Source: Dipodascopsis uninucleata var. uninucleata
Lineage: Eukaryota; Ascomycota; Lipomycetes; Lipomycetales; Lipomycetaceae
Length of the DNA: 64,000 nt
Direction: 5' to 3'
NCBI GenBank assembly: GCA_030568195.1
Contig: JAJLTO010000001.1
Span: 558,001 to 622,000 of the forward strand
The notes below the pieces were generated by a model. That model was not told the origin of the DNA. It saw nothing but the letters and a program-made list of their open reading frames with translations, and did not search any database. The position numbers and the translations under genes are program-made. Of this stretch, positions 46,085 through 58,063 are shown one piece after another. How positions within the stretch are numbered: the first letter of the stretch is position 1; every line of letters begins with the position of its first letter.

Positions 46085-49000
46085 TGTGGATTCGTTATTG
46101 GATAACAGACATCCGCTGAAGTAGACTGAATTGCATATTTTTTAAGCGATGTGTAAGTCGTGTGATGATTGAATCGAAGCCGTAATCTTTTCTTCGCTAT
46201 GTTCATTTGTGTCTTCGTAATATAGCACGAATTTACACGACTCTTGTAAGGACTACTTCATTTTCAAAATAATAACTTTGTTTCATATTCGCAAGCAGTT
46301 TTGTAGATTTTTGTCTTCGTAAGAATCGTAATCCATGGAAGGCATGATTTCGGATAGCTTTCTTCATTTTGCTTGAATTTCGCACCAATTTATCTCTGAA
46401 AAACAAGTCAAGAGATTTTCTACAGGTCTCATGCATTATTATATGCAATTATAACCTTGCGTCCTACTGTGTCATATTATTGTTTACTATAATAGGGAAA
46501 CTTGTTTTATTAGAACTACTAGATGTAGAGCCTGTCATCAAGGCACAAAAATCTGGACACTTAAGTTCGATTTCAAGAGCTTCGATAACCTATACCCAAA
46601 TTTTAAGTTACGTCCTGCATCAATCGAGTTCTCGCTATTTTAGTTGAGCCGGTTTAGTTTCGCGCCGTAACTTGCGAGTCTTCCGCCAAGGCTCTAGAGC
46701 CTTGTCACTTGCTGCATGGTAGTACTATATGCTAACCATCTACAGCAATGCACTTTAATCCACGTATGCCACTCTCGGAGAAATCTCTCATCTGCACAAG
46801 CTATTAGCTAGCCGTTTTGAGAACCCCAGATGTAAAAACATTTATCGATAGCTTGATTGTGAAGGCGCAGTCTCGGCCATGTCCCAATATTATATGCTGT
46901 AATTCGCAGGCTATATATTTCAAACGAGTGCTATTTATATATTGATTCGCGTTAACTATATTGTGGTTCGCTTTGCATCTTTTGGGTACTGACTCTCTTT
47001 GATCATCCAGTGAAAAAGTACAGTTGGTTATTATTATGCTTCGTCACTTATATCACTGTAGGCAGCAATAATCAAATTAGTTAACTATGTAGGCTCCAAA
47101 TGTAGCGACATTTAGTGCTATCAAATGCTATACGAAAATATTTTTATGTGCTCGCATCGAAAGCAGTAGTCGCCGCTCAGCCGGATCGCTAGATCATGCC
47201 ACATCCCATTGTAGAAAAAGCTTCTAGTGAAGGAGTGTGAAGTGGTTTAATAGATATAAAGTTTTATGAAAAGCATGATTCCAAGTTCGGGCGTTACGAT
47301 CTAAATTACCAAAGCCTATCAATACAAATATAAAGTTAGAACTTTAATTATGATCTAAGTTTAAAAAATATCCTCGACATTCCGCACAGCCTTCTTCTCA
47401 TTTCCGAAATTCCTCGACACAAAACCCTTCAGTGGATATTCCTTGATTGTTTAAAGAGAACAAAAAAATAAATCTATTTTTACGGTCCAGAGATTGTTGC
47501 TCTCTAATTTTCTGCATTTCAGTGGAGAGGTAGTCTATGAGTTCAGTTTAGCTGATCACGGCTTTCAGTTTATTAAATGGCACTAGGTAGACCGAAATAT
47601 ACACAACAGTTAAAATCATGTTTGACTTACTTATTACCTGGCAATGAAATCAGCTTGCCTCTGTGCGATTTTATCGTAGCACTGATATCATCTTCGAGCT
47701 CTTTATGTGGACGAAATATCGCCCGAAATATCTCCCGCGATCGAAGTATATCATGAAGTATAAATCGTGCTCTTGCGAGTTTTAGCGAATTTCAGAACGT
47801 GACTGTATTAGTCGAAGATAATCCTGTTCAGAACACCAGGTTTCACATTCGAATCTACAAAGATATTTTCTTCAGTGTAATATCATCTTGCTGATCATAA
47901 GATTGAAATAGTTTTGGTTTTCTTTTATAGAGACGCGAAAGAGGAGATCAGGCAGGAGGTAAATTTTAGATGACGAACTACTAGCATAAATCCGTTCCAG
48001 GATAAATTTATGCAATAACTTGGGAACTCCAGTATAAACTCAAAGAACACAGAGGTCGAATACCATGATGCGAACCTTCCAACTACGTAACAGTTATAAA
48101 GCTCATCTTGCTGGATAATCGGAACTACTACGGAATATAAACGGAATCGTCAATAACAATAAATTTGCTTCGTCCAAACCGTCCAGAGAACTGTTCTTCA
48201 CTTAAATGGAATTTTTAATTAGATTACGAATACATAGCTGCATGGTAATATTATACTTGCTAAAAGATACCAATCAGTTCAACTATTTTATTCCTATCCG
48301 TATAGCTTATACGGTAATTTTCATTGATGTTCGCTAAATATGGCTGTGACATTATAGTTGGCATTAACTTATATATTTCGGTACCGGATAAAATGGATTA
48401 CTAGTATGCAGGTTCTCACTCATAAACTTAACTTTTTATCTCGCTAGCAGACAGAAAATGAACGCTGGGATTTCTCCTAACAATGAAAATTAGAAACTAG
48501 CAAAAAAGGATTATTTATGTATTTTATCCCTTGATGATGTAATACATTCCTCTGCCGAACCAGTCTATCTAGCTTTCTACTCGTTGTCATAAATAGTCAT
48601 ATAATGAGATTAAACGGTAGAAAAAGCAGAAGTACTTATTGTCATTTCACCTATGACTTTATTAGATCCAACTATCTAAGATTCGCGCAGAATAAGGATT
48701 TTTTGTGTACGTGTGTTTCTGCAACGAACATAATAAAGGACAAAACAGGATCAATACGCAGACAATTGAGATACATGAAAAATACATGCAACCTACTCCT
48801 CTGAAACTGCTAGACTCACGTTTGAATCTTGCAACCTATAAGTTATTGCAGTCTATATATAAAAGCAATACTTAGTCCATCTTATGAATTCTTTCTTTCT
48901 CAGAAGGTGGTAAGATGCGAAGAAGCTTGACAGAACAACGAACCCAGTATCATGTTAGTACAGCTCATCACAAAAATGCATTTATAGAGAATTTTATCTC

Positions 49001-50494
49001 CTAAATATTAATTTGAAATTGATCTACATGTAGCTACTCGTTCGAATGCTACAATGCAGCTAGTCTTAAAAGATGACAACTTAACAATAGTTCGCTAAGT
49101 AGACTTTTTCTGGATAATGAGCCATCACCAGTGCGGCTATGAATTAAAGTTTTCATTTGGGATTAGGGTGATTGTATATCAATAAACTTCTTGTATAAGC
49201 TGTACACTAGTGTATCGCATAAATACAACTTCATATAACTACACTAAGTCATATAGCTTATCAAAACAACAAAATCCCACCTCCAATCGAGACGATATTT
49301 AATTCTCAATGGCCTAGCTAAAGCAGGAAATCGAAGGTTTCATACTTATGAAGCATTACCTGAAAATTTATGAAGATATTTTTCGTGAGAGTTGAGGAAT
49401 AGGTCACACTGGCATGTATTCGTCCGCTTGAAAGGCATTCAAACACATATTATTGCATATGCAAGCTAAGCAATAATCACCTCATACGATCTGACAAAAT
49501 TAATATTGCGAAAGCTCATTTAATGTTATTCGTTTTACCTTGAAGTGTATCAGTATCTTATCTTTAATATATGATATATTATAATATGGCTACGGCTGCA
49601 TTGAACACTGATACTCAAGTGAGTGATTTCCATAGAAAGAACTAGCCGCTGACTTTAGCAAAAACATTAATTGCGAAATCAGCGGAGAAAAATATCCTTT
49701 TTGGATTATCGAAGTTACACTGATAGTTGCAAAAAGTAGTATAGCTTATACTATCGTCGAGTGTGCTGGAGATAATACTCCTGATAACTATCATTTTTCT
49801 AGAGTATGTCTCATAAATAGCATGGCAATATGAAGGAGAATTTCATCTTTTAAGAATGTCATTTGAGACGAGTTTCATTAGAAGCAAGGATCGATAACAT
49901 TAATGACTTTAACATCTAGCTAACAAAGATAATGACCATGGCAAACAATGACCCTGATATCTGTGTCGGTATCACCAACAAAAAAGCCCGAAGCCCGGAT
50001 ACTCTTCTTCTCCATTAAGCATCAAAATATCATCCCACTATGCAAATTGAACTCCAGATATTTTGCTCAAAAGATATATACTCAAATAAGAGAAAAATAT
50101 ATGAAATAATCAATGAAAAATATATATATATATATATGAATCACGAGCCCGCATGACGTTTGAATTACGTAGAATGATTTCATTGCGCTTATAACTCCAG
50201 ACACACTAAAAAACGAGAGAACATATAGATCAACGAAAGATATAAAGATAATAAAGAAATTACAATAATAATTGATTCTCAGATCTTCATATATAAATTT
50301 ATATAGATCTGTGAATCCACGACAAATAGCTTCTATCGATATACAAAATTTCAGGTGCAAATCATTCCCGAGTAGGAGGAGTTCCAATATAATATTCATC
50401 CAATGAATATCTCCTAAATAGTAATATACCACACAACAATTGTGATATACAGCAAATATCTCGTAAATTCTCAGTGAAATAAACCCTGATTGTG
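46085..50494. other. 4.4 kb convergent gap without recognisable genes
   Basis: It lies between facing stop codons of GLC3 and the kinase gene. It is AT-rich throughout with no open frame that looks coding (the longest are under 140 codons without ATG, or under 70 with one). A short TA repeat lies at 50120-50137. No tRNA, snRNA, transposon ends or long repeats were recognised by eye. Confidence 0.5.
50120..50137. repeat. (TA)n microsatellite
   Basis: About nine TA units in a row in the 3' flank of the kinase gene. A simple repeat. Confidence 0.9.
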
Positions 50495-51715
50495 TCAATA
50501 CAAAAAACTCTTCTTTTTCACAGGAGCAACGCAGTGACTGTGAACTCGTCTAATCTGCAATTTACATGCAGCCTTCGAAAAATTTTTATCGGTAGCACTA
50601 AATACATTTGTTTTCTTTGGGTCCCCATCTCTATCAGCTGTTTCGCAACATACCTCAGCTCGACTCACAAATCCGTCATTCAAGGCATCTTCTATTGAAC
50701 ATCTATAGTGAGGATCAGGATTGAGCATCCGCAAGATCAGTCTCCTGCACGACATGTTGAATGCCGCGAATATCTTGATGCGCGGTAGAGTCTCGCAATC
50801 ACTCTTAGAAAAATCCGCATCAGGATGTTCACGGTGGAATTCCTGCAATATTTCGCAATATTCATTATAACGAGGATCAGATCGACTAGCTTTTTCAAAT
50901 GGGTGTCCACCATACGTAAGGCAAAAGTAAACAATAGCACAAGACCAAACATCTAACTTTCGAGCATCATATAAAACGGATCGTTCATCTCCTTCAAGCA
51001 CTTCCGGTGACATATAGGGTTCCGAACCGCAAACCGAAGAACACATCTTGACTGGACCAGAAGGTGGGTGTTCTTGAACAATGTAAGACACGCCAAAATC
51101 AGAGATCTTTAATGTGCCATCTGTTGTCAAAAATAGATTTTCAGGTTTAATGTCTCTATGAGCAATTCCTCGATTATGCAGGTATGCAACGCCACGCAAA
51201 AGTTGTTTGAATAAACAGTTACGCTCTCTGGCAGGCATGGGCTCACGGAGCTGCTTAATATGCGCATATAAATCACCACCTGCACAATATTCCATAACTT
51301 GACACCATCTTTTGTTATGTCCCAAACATAGGTCCTCAGTATGAACAATATTCGGATGATTAAGTCGTTTCGCGATTTCAAATTCTATGGCCAGCTTAGA
51401 ATTATATTCCCGACTTGTTTTATAAGGACCTTTATGATGAAACTCTTTTACGGCAAACAATTTCGTATGATCATGAACTGAATGAACGACTCTTACTGTA
51501 GCGGTACTACCTTTTCCGATAGTGCCCTTCCTCAGCGGAGAAAGGGATAATGATGAGTACTTTGCGGACAGTGGCACTGTTGGAGGTACAAACCCTGGTG
51601 GAAAATCCGAGCCTTTCAAACTCGCAGCGTCTATCTCACTAGTAGGCGTAGCACTGCTAACCGATATACTAGTAGCTCTACTACCTTTAGTTCCCGCTGG
51701 ACTGTCTGATTGCAT
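50495..51715 (-). CDS. Ser/Thr protein kinase, Hal4/Sat4-Hrk1 (Npr1) family
   Basis: A single exon of 406 residues. The kinase domain carries the glycine loop GTIGKGSTATV (64-74), AVK with Lys90, HRDIKPEN with Asp188, DFG at 206-208 and SEPYMSPEVLEG as the APE region. MCSSVCGSEPYMSPEVL and the insert after it are typical of fungal Hal4/Hrk1/Npr1-type kinases. These regulate plasma-membrane transporters, such as the potassium transporters and the proton pump, in yeast. The N-terminal 55 residues are Ser/Thr-rich and much shorter than in most family members, which often carry several hundred residues of regulatory extension. The C-terminus after the domain is short and ends with KKKSF. The exact orthologue is not decided. 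Confidence 0.9.
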   Translation of the reverse strand: MQSDSPAGTKGSRATSISVSSATPTSEIDAASLKGSDFPPGFVPPTVPLSAKYSSLSLSPLRKGTIGKGSTATVRVVHSVHDHTKLFAVKEFHHKGPYKTSREYNSKLAIEFEIAKRLNHPNIVHTEDLCLGHNKRWCQVMEYCAGGDLYAHIKQLREPMPARERNCLFKQLLRGVAYLHNRGIAHRDIKPENLFLTTDGTLKISDFGVSYIVQEHPPSGPVKMCSSVCGSEPYMSPEVLEGDERSVLYDARKLDVWSCAIVYFCLTYGGHPFEKASRSDPRYNEYCEILQEFHREHPDADFSKSDCETLPRIKIFAAFNMSCRRLILRMLNPDPHYRCSIEDALNDGFVSRAEVCCETADRDGDPKKTNVFSATDKNFSKAACKLQIRRVHSHCVAPVKKKSFLY

Positions 51716-52703
51716 ATTGTTTCGTTTCGATAGCGTATTGAATTAAAATATGGGCTGTGGCCAAATGTGATCTGGAGCGATAAACTGACAGAACTAGAAA
51801 ATGTGCCTCGTCAGACCAACAGCTCTTGAATCACCAGAAATATAGCCTCGACTCTAAACCAATTTCTCGCAAAAAATATTCTTTTATTCTAGGCCACTAA
51901 TAGATATTAACGACAGCCAGAATAAATTCCCGCCCTAAAAGCCTTCCTTCTATTCTTCTCTGCTACTCCTTGTTTCTATATGCCATGCAAAAAACCAAAA
52001 AAAAAAAAGAGTAAGAGAATCACGCTCTTTCAAGGATCCTGATATATTCGCTCATCTGCTCATAGGGCTTCCTTCGTGGGTTCTCCGGTACTCATACGTC
52101 TATTTTCGTAGAATCTGTTGCAAAACAGTGATCGTCTATTAGTAAGGATTTCTCCACCGATACTTGATTGCTTCTATAAAGACAATGAACAAGGAATGAT
52201 GTAACTAAGTCGAAAAAGAAAAAGCTAGATACACTCTGTTGATTATTCTTCCTATCAGCTACTCTTTTGTCACTTGTTATATCCGAAAATCAGAGTTATT
52301 ATTGAAAATAGATATAGTATGTTGCTGCAAACCAAGATTTTCATACTGTACTTACTTTTGCAATAGTCATCGGCCGCCGGAGAAGTTTTACTCTTTCGCC
52401 TCATCTATTTCACGTTGTAATTATTAGATCATCTAAGGGTTGTGTATCTTGGTGGCTCATACCACATTATTTTGGTCATATATGGCATGAATAGAATTTT
52501 TCATACTACTTGAGTATATAAGGAATATGTTTTATGACGATGACGCATTTAAGTATTTTTTTCTCAAAAGTTATATTCGTGACTTCCTTCTATTGCCATA
52601 TATTCAGCTAGCAGGCGTAAGTCGTTAATTGTTGGTTTTCTCCTGATTGAATTATAGCGCATCATAGGAAGTATTATCTGCTATAGATATATAGAAGATT
52701 AAG
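51716..52703. other. divergent region kinase/MRPS16
   Basis: A 988 bp gene-free stretch holding the promoters of the kinase (left) and the mitochondrial ribosomal protein gene (right). An A run of 12 lies near 51998-52009. No other feature was recognised. Confidence 0.5.
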
Positions 52704-53148
52704 ATGGTTGTCAGGATACGGTTGGTTCGCATGGGACGAGTACGAGAGCCCATTTATAATATCGTGGTCTCGCAAAATAAGTAAGTAACGTGGAATAAAT
52801 AAATACTCTGGCAGTTAAGTCAGGCATAACAATCGACTAACAGTGAGGTTTAGAATTGGTTTACAAAGGAAACCAATTGAAGTCCTAGGAACCTATGATG
52901 CGGTTCCTAAGGCTCCAGCACAGAGCGGCTCTCAAAAGAAGCTTGTAAAAGAAATTCACTTAGATTTCGAACGTGCGAGATATTGGTTAGGTGTTGGAGC
53001 GCAGCCTACAGAGACTGTTAGCAGACTGTTTGAAATGGTACGATATAGTGTTTACTGGTATTGGTTTAATAATGATTAATTACTAATTGTCTATTCTGTT
53101 CAGTTTGGAATTCTTCCGGAGAAAAAGAAACAGGTATCAAAAAAGTAG
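52704..53148 (+). CDS. MRPS16: mitochondrial small ribosomal subunit protein bS16m
   Basis: Three exons (52704-52780, 52848-53037, 53104-53148) give 103 residues. Conserved S16 blocks are MVVRIRLVRMGRVREPIYNI, RKPIEVLGTYDAVP, LDFERARYWLGVGAQPTETV and the terminal FGILPEKKKQ. The second exon must start at a GAG acceptor (52847): the more usual CAG acceptor four bases upstream would put a stop codon in frame two codons later. The protein is a core component near the decoding side of the mitochondrial 30S-like subunit. No separate presequence is visible, which is usual for this small protein, and the basic N-terminus may serve for import. Confidence 0.94.
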
Positions 53149-53313
53149 ATTTAAGTTAGGAGCGAATACAACATAAATAGATAAATAGCATAGTAAACAT
53201 TCACAGCAATATCTGAGATTTTGTGGATATGGGAGTATGTCATATGTGAAATGTATTGTTGTATATTGTACATAGATTTGATGTTAATTTAGTATAAAAT
53301 AATTCCACCAACT

Positions 53314-54282
53314 TTAGCTGGTTTCCATTTTAACAATGGTTTCTTCATTTTCTGCATTTTGCTCTACTATTTCTCTACCTCCATCATCATCATCAACATC
53401 ATCATCATCTAATTCGCTTAATTCGCTATCAAGAGCACTTTTCCTGGGATCTAGTTCTTCCATGTCCTCCAGGACGATGCGTTTGGGAAGTCTGGGTAAT
53501 GCAATGTCGCAGACACGTTCTTCAGTCAGTAAAAGATCGACGTACTCATCCATATACATAAGACTAAATCCAGCAGAGTTTCGTAGACGTAATTTATGAT
53601 AATCTGACAGAAGAGGTTCCAGTAGTTTGTAAACTTCTACAGCTGGGAATGTGAGTCTAATATAGAACGCAGCCAGTGCCCGTAAATATCTAGAGCAAAA
53701 CGTTATAAGAGTTTGTAATATTATCACACCAATTAAATGTAATCGTTACTCACTTGAAATCTTCAGCTGCAAGGTATTCTAGTACAACTTCTTTCTCCGG
53801 CTGAAGCTGGATCATTTTGAATGCTAGACAGAGGAATGGTGTTGGTCTCTGTTGTCCATATTGTCCACCTATGTATGTCAATTGTACTGCTCTATCACAG
53901 AGCGTTGCAGCTAGCAATAATGATATGTCATGTCAGTATCGGAAGATGTCTACATGTCACATATGCTATGATATTTGAGTTAGAAATCTTACCTGTTAGC
54001 CCAAAACACTGTTCTTTCCAATATAATGATTCAAATATTCGCTCTCTGATTATCTTCTCAATCAGGTACTGTTATAAAATAATATAACAATCAGTAATTC
54101 AGTCTCTCCAGAGCTTCACTATGAAGATATAAATACTCACCGCAGGATTGAGAGAATGAACCGTAACGCCTCCTTGGACGACACCTAAACATGATATTCT
54201 AATGATGAGAATGCATTACTGAGCGACGCATTGGTTTAAACTAACCTCTTTCGATCGTAATTCCACGAGATTCTTTTTCCAT
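53314..54282 (-). CDS. PRP38: pre-mRNA-splicing factor Prp38
   Basis: Five exons (54282-54246, 54184-54141, 54068-53993, 53910-53754, 53689-53314) give 229 residues, near the 242 of yeast. The four introns are 61-82 bp, all GT-AG. The joins yield VHSLNPA-YLIEKIIRERIFES, YWKEQCFGLT, CDRAVQLTYIGGQYG, RPTPFLCLAFKMIQLQPEKE and EDFK-YLRALAAFYIRLTF, which is the Prp38 domain in order. SERVCDI-type and LPKRIVLED motifs follow, and the tail is very acidic. Prp38 belongs to the tri-snRNP/B complex and is needed to activate the spliceosome. A splicing factor whose own message needs four introns removed may be sensitive to splicing efficiency; that is inference. Confidence 0.95.
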
Positions 54283-54633
54283 TTAGTATGATTCTATAAC
54301 GTATAAATCATGCATGCTTAAGTATTACGTCGAAATATGCTACCAATTGATATTTTGTAGATTACAATGTGCTTTAGAAATTCTACATGTTAAAAGTGCA
54401 AACAAGTCTGACAAATTTAATCAGTATTTTGGGAATACGAACTTAAAAATATATCTTTCAAACTATCACTTGATATAGCAAAAACAACACAATCTATATT
54501 TACAAGAGAAAGTCACACAGAAAAGAGATTTTATAGACTACCAATAATATAAAAAATTTCTATTCCAAACTTAACTTCCTGAAAGCTGGAACTGAAAATT
54601 AATTGCATATGTTGGGTATAAATCGATGTAACA
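54283..54633. other. PRP38 promoter and HEM15 3' region
   Basis: A 351 bp AT-rich spacer between two minus-strand genes. No further feature seen. Confidence 0.5.
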
Positions 54634-55845
54634 TCATTTAAGAAAGAAGTCACGAGCATGTTCACTCGCATCGATTTCAAACTGTTTACTAGAAAGATCA
54701 CCTCTCTTTAAGTGATTAGCAACTAAGTCCGCTAAAGCTTCTATAAAAATGGGATGATCATTCAGAGACTCAGCACGCTTCAAACCAGGGGCATTTTCAG
54801 TCTCGCCAATGAGTTCTATATCAAGCTCATGTAACGTCTCGATATGGTCACTAGTAAAAGCAATAGGCACCAGTATGATGTCTGTTTTACCTTTTCCAAC
54901 TAGTTTTCCAACCATATCTGTTGTCTGTGGACCCAGCCACTTAGATGGACCAACTTTACTCTGCCAAACAAGCTTATAGGGATTCGAAAAATTCAGCTCG
55001 CTCATGACGGCATGAACTGTTGCTGCGACCTCAGTTGGATAACTGTCACCTTGATTCACGACAGATAATGGTAATGAATGAGCAGAGAATAATATAATAA
55101 CATCATTTCTAACCTTCTCGTCATATTCCAGTAGACGGGTCTTAATCCGATCTGCAAATGCCTTGATAAGACCACTATGGGTTGGCCATCTGTCAATAAT
55201 ACTCCATTTAATGTCCGACTCTGGATCTAGTCGCTGACACACTCTGGCAAGTTCATTTAAGCTACTTCCTGTGGTAGAATGACTATATTGAGGGTATTGA
55301 GTAAAAGCCACAGCTCTCTTTATATTGTCTCCTTTCATTTGCAGTACTGTTTCCTCTGTCAAAGGCGCTGCATAGCGAAAAGCAACGTATGGCTTATGGG
55401 GAGCAGTCTCAGGTGATATTCTATCGAGTATTTTACACATCTGACTGCCCTGCAACTCCGACCATTTCCTGATTGGACTACCACCTCCTATTTCCGAGTA
55501 ATGCTCGCGAATTTTGGGCGTCCTTCTATACGCAATGAACTTTGCAATATTCTCTTGAAATGGGCCAAGAGGAATTAGATCTTTATCAGCAAATAACCTA
55601 AACAAGAAGTCATATACTTCTGGAAGCGTAGAAGGGCCTCCCATATTTAGCAGAACAACGCCCTGTAATCAAATAATAGTGAGCTATCAAATACATACGT
55701 ATGTGCATGTCAACCTGGAATTGCCATCTTAACTTACTGTTGGTCCTGCCGAGTTCGAATTACCCATCGCAGTCGTTGCGAACCCTCGACGCATACATCC
55801 ATTAGGCAACATGCCGCGGACTAGGGACAAAATCCGAGGATTCAT
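54634..55845 (-). CDS. HEM15: ferrochelatase, mitochondrial
   Basis: Two exons (55845-55738, 55662-54634) give 378 residues; the 75 bp intron has donor GTAAGT. Exon 1 encodes a typical mitochondrial presequence: basic, hydroxylated and free of acids (MNPRILSLVRGMLPNGCMRR then GFATTAMG). Exon 2 begins GVVLLNMGGPSTLPEVYDFL. The catalytic His is in LFSAHSLP (about residue 231), with WQSKVGPSKWLGPQT and FTSDHIETLHELD forming the other active-site walls. The enzyme inserts ferrous iron into protoporphyrin IX on the matrix face of the inner membrane, the last step of haem synthesis. It is divergent from YKU70, sharing 349 bp. Confidence 0.97.
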
Positions 55846-56194
55846 CTCGCTCTTTACCTAGTACAATACAGAACAATTATATAACAAGTGTTAGGTCGGA
55901 TGGTTATGAAATTGAGTCCTATATATAGATTATAAGAGTATGTTACCGTGCTTCGATTCCCTTACACATTATAAGCATTCTAAATCGCAGTGGTCTCTAA
56001 CCACTTCAAGGGTAGGGTTGGCTATCTCCGGAAAACGAGCGTACTTCGTCGCACCGATTCAACGCATGACTTCTTGTAGGTTAGTTCATTACCAGTGAAA
56101 TGAATGGTTGTTCGAGATAATATCTACTGAAAGGGGGTTTCATGAAGGAAAGTCACCTACGACTAAGTGCCTAGATTCTATTGGTATATTGAAT
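55846..56194. promoter_or_regulatory. bidirectional promoter HEM15/YKU70
   Basis: These 349 bp between divergent starts must hold both promoters. GATA- and CCTACGACT-type words occur, but I could not assign a known site with confidence. Confidence 0.45.
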
Positions 56195-57914
56195 ATGGCA
56201 GATCAAAGAGACAACCTTGAGGACGATGAACCTCTTGAGGAATATGTAAGTAATTGCGAGTTAGAAGCTGGTTGAGATATCTCATGCCGATTTTCAAATA
56301 AAGGATTTTAGAAATGAGAAGGATGCCGTCCTATTCTGTATCGATGCTTCGGAGCAGATGATTAATCCCTCAGATCAGAGTGGCTTGATTCCTGCAAAAG
56401 TAGCGCTCGAAGCAGCATTTGCAACATTACAACAACGGATTATATCACAGCCTAATGACGCTATAGGGATCCTGCTCTATGGGACAGAAAAGCAAACGGA
56501 AAACTATGATTCATGTTTCCTGCTTCTCTCTCTGGACATACCTGATGCGCAGTCGATGCGAAACATTAGAGATATTCTTGAAGACGACAGGAAGTTCAAC
56601 GAACTATTTCAACCGGCGAAGAAGTCAGTTCCATTTCCAACTGTGCTATTCTATATAAATCGTATATTCGGCTCAATAGTCAGTCAATACATTTTTCGTC
56701 GTGTTTTTCTGGTAACAAATAATGATGATCCTTGCGGATCAGATCCGGGCCTGAAACTGTCGTCGAGAACACGAATGGAAGACCTACAAAACCTTGGAAT
56801 AAAAATAGAGCCCTTCTTTTTGTCACGCAATGGTGAAAAGTTTGATGCTTCTAGATTTTATGAAGACTTTCTGCTTATTGGACAAGAAGAGGATGTTGAT
56901 TCTATAGACTTACAGTCGTCCTCGTCGATTGACTTGCTGGAAATCAAGAGCAGAGTTAAAGCACGCCAGGTACCTCGTCATGCTGTATTTACAGTTGCAT
57001 TAGAGATAGTGCCAGGAAAGCTTTCTATTCAAGTGAAAGGATATGTGCTTTTTAAGAGACAAGAAATTGCAAAATCTCATTATGTTTACGAGGACAAAGA
57101 TGGAAATAAGCACTTGGCTTACAGCAGTGCAAAGCAAGTAGAAACTGAACGAGAAGGCGCGAAAGATGTGCATCGTAAAGGATCACCTCTTTCGACACCG
57201 AAAAAGCGGAAATCTCAAGCTTCTGCAGATAGCTTACAAGAGAAGTCACAAATTAAAAGAGGATATAAAGTCAGCGGGGAAATTCTGAAGTTCACTGATG
57301 AAGAATTCAAGTCTCTACGATTATTTGAGGATCCTGTCATAAGAATTATTGGATTTAAGCCTGTATCTCAATTGTCGCTAAAGGACAACTTACGATCTTC
57401 TCATTTCCTTTATCCAGCTGAAGAGGACTATGTAGGATCTGTGCGAACATTCGCAGCTCTACATGAAGCACTTATCTCAGAGGAAAAGTTCGCTTTAGCG
57501 TGGGCTATAACGACTACAAGATCATCACCTGCTATCTGTGCTTTAGTAGCAGCGCCTGAAGTATTTTCTGATGAAACGAGACATACTCAAGTAAGTCCTC
57601 CTGGCATATACATGATCCGACAGCCTTTTACCGATGACCTTAGAAGTGTTCCTAGGATAAACCCTGTTCGAGCACCATTATCAAGCGTCGATAAAGCCAG
57701 GGAGATGATCAGATCTATTACCATGAGCAAAGGATACGATCCAGATCGTTATCCGAATCCAGTATTACAATGGCATTATCGCATTCTGCAAGCAATTGCC
57801 TTAGAAGAAGAACTACCTTCCGAAGCCCAAGAAGATTTCACAAAGCCCAAGTATAATTCAATTCATAACAGAGCAGGTCCAAAAATTAAGGAAATGAAAT
57901 TAGAATTAGAGTAA
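56195..57914 (+). CDS. YKU70: Ku70 subunit of the DNA end-binding Ku complex
   Basis: Two exons (56195-56245, 56304-57914) give 553 residues. The 58 bp intron ends in AAAG; the AG in the following TTTTAG would cause a stop. The N-terminal von Willebrand-like domain begins DFRNEKDAVLFCIDASEQMI. The Ku core includes FTVALEIVPGKLSIQVKGYV and GEILKFTDEEFKSLRLFEDP. IIGFKPVSQLSLKDNLRSSH and the C-terminal arm with ALVAAPE and PPGIYMIRQPFTDDLR follow. Ku70 pairs with Ku80 to load on double-strand breaks for end joining and to protect telomeres. The C-terminal SAP domain found in human and many fungal Ku70 proteins is not apparent; the protein ends in a charged helix shortly after the core, making it about 50 residues shorter than the usual 600 or so. 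Confidence 0.95.
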
Positions 57915-58063
57915 CTTATTCATTAATTTAAATTTCTATATGCTAATTTCTTATTCAAACAGATTACTATCTATTTTTCAATCAAATCACAAGTAGTTAT
58001 TAGCAGATACAACAGGAAGATACCATTCACAATGGGTTTACGCATCTTTTGCCATAAGATCAT

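Noticed and set aside
50082-50498. A 138-codon open frame on the minus strand overlapping the end of the kinase gene
   Set aside because: It starts without ATG, runs through the kinase 3' flank and a TA repeat, and encodes mostly Tyr, Phe and Ile from AT-rich sequence.
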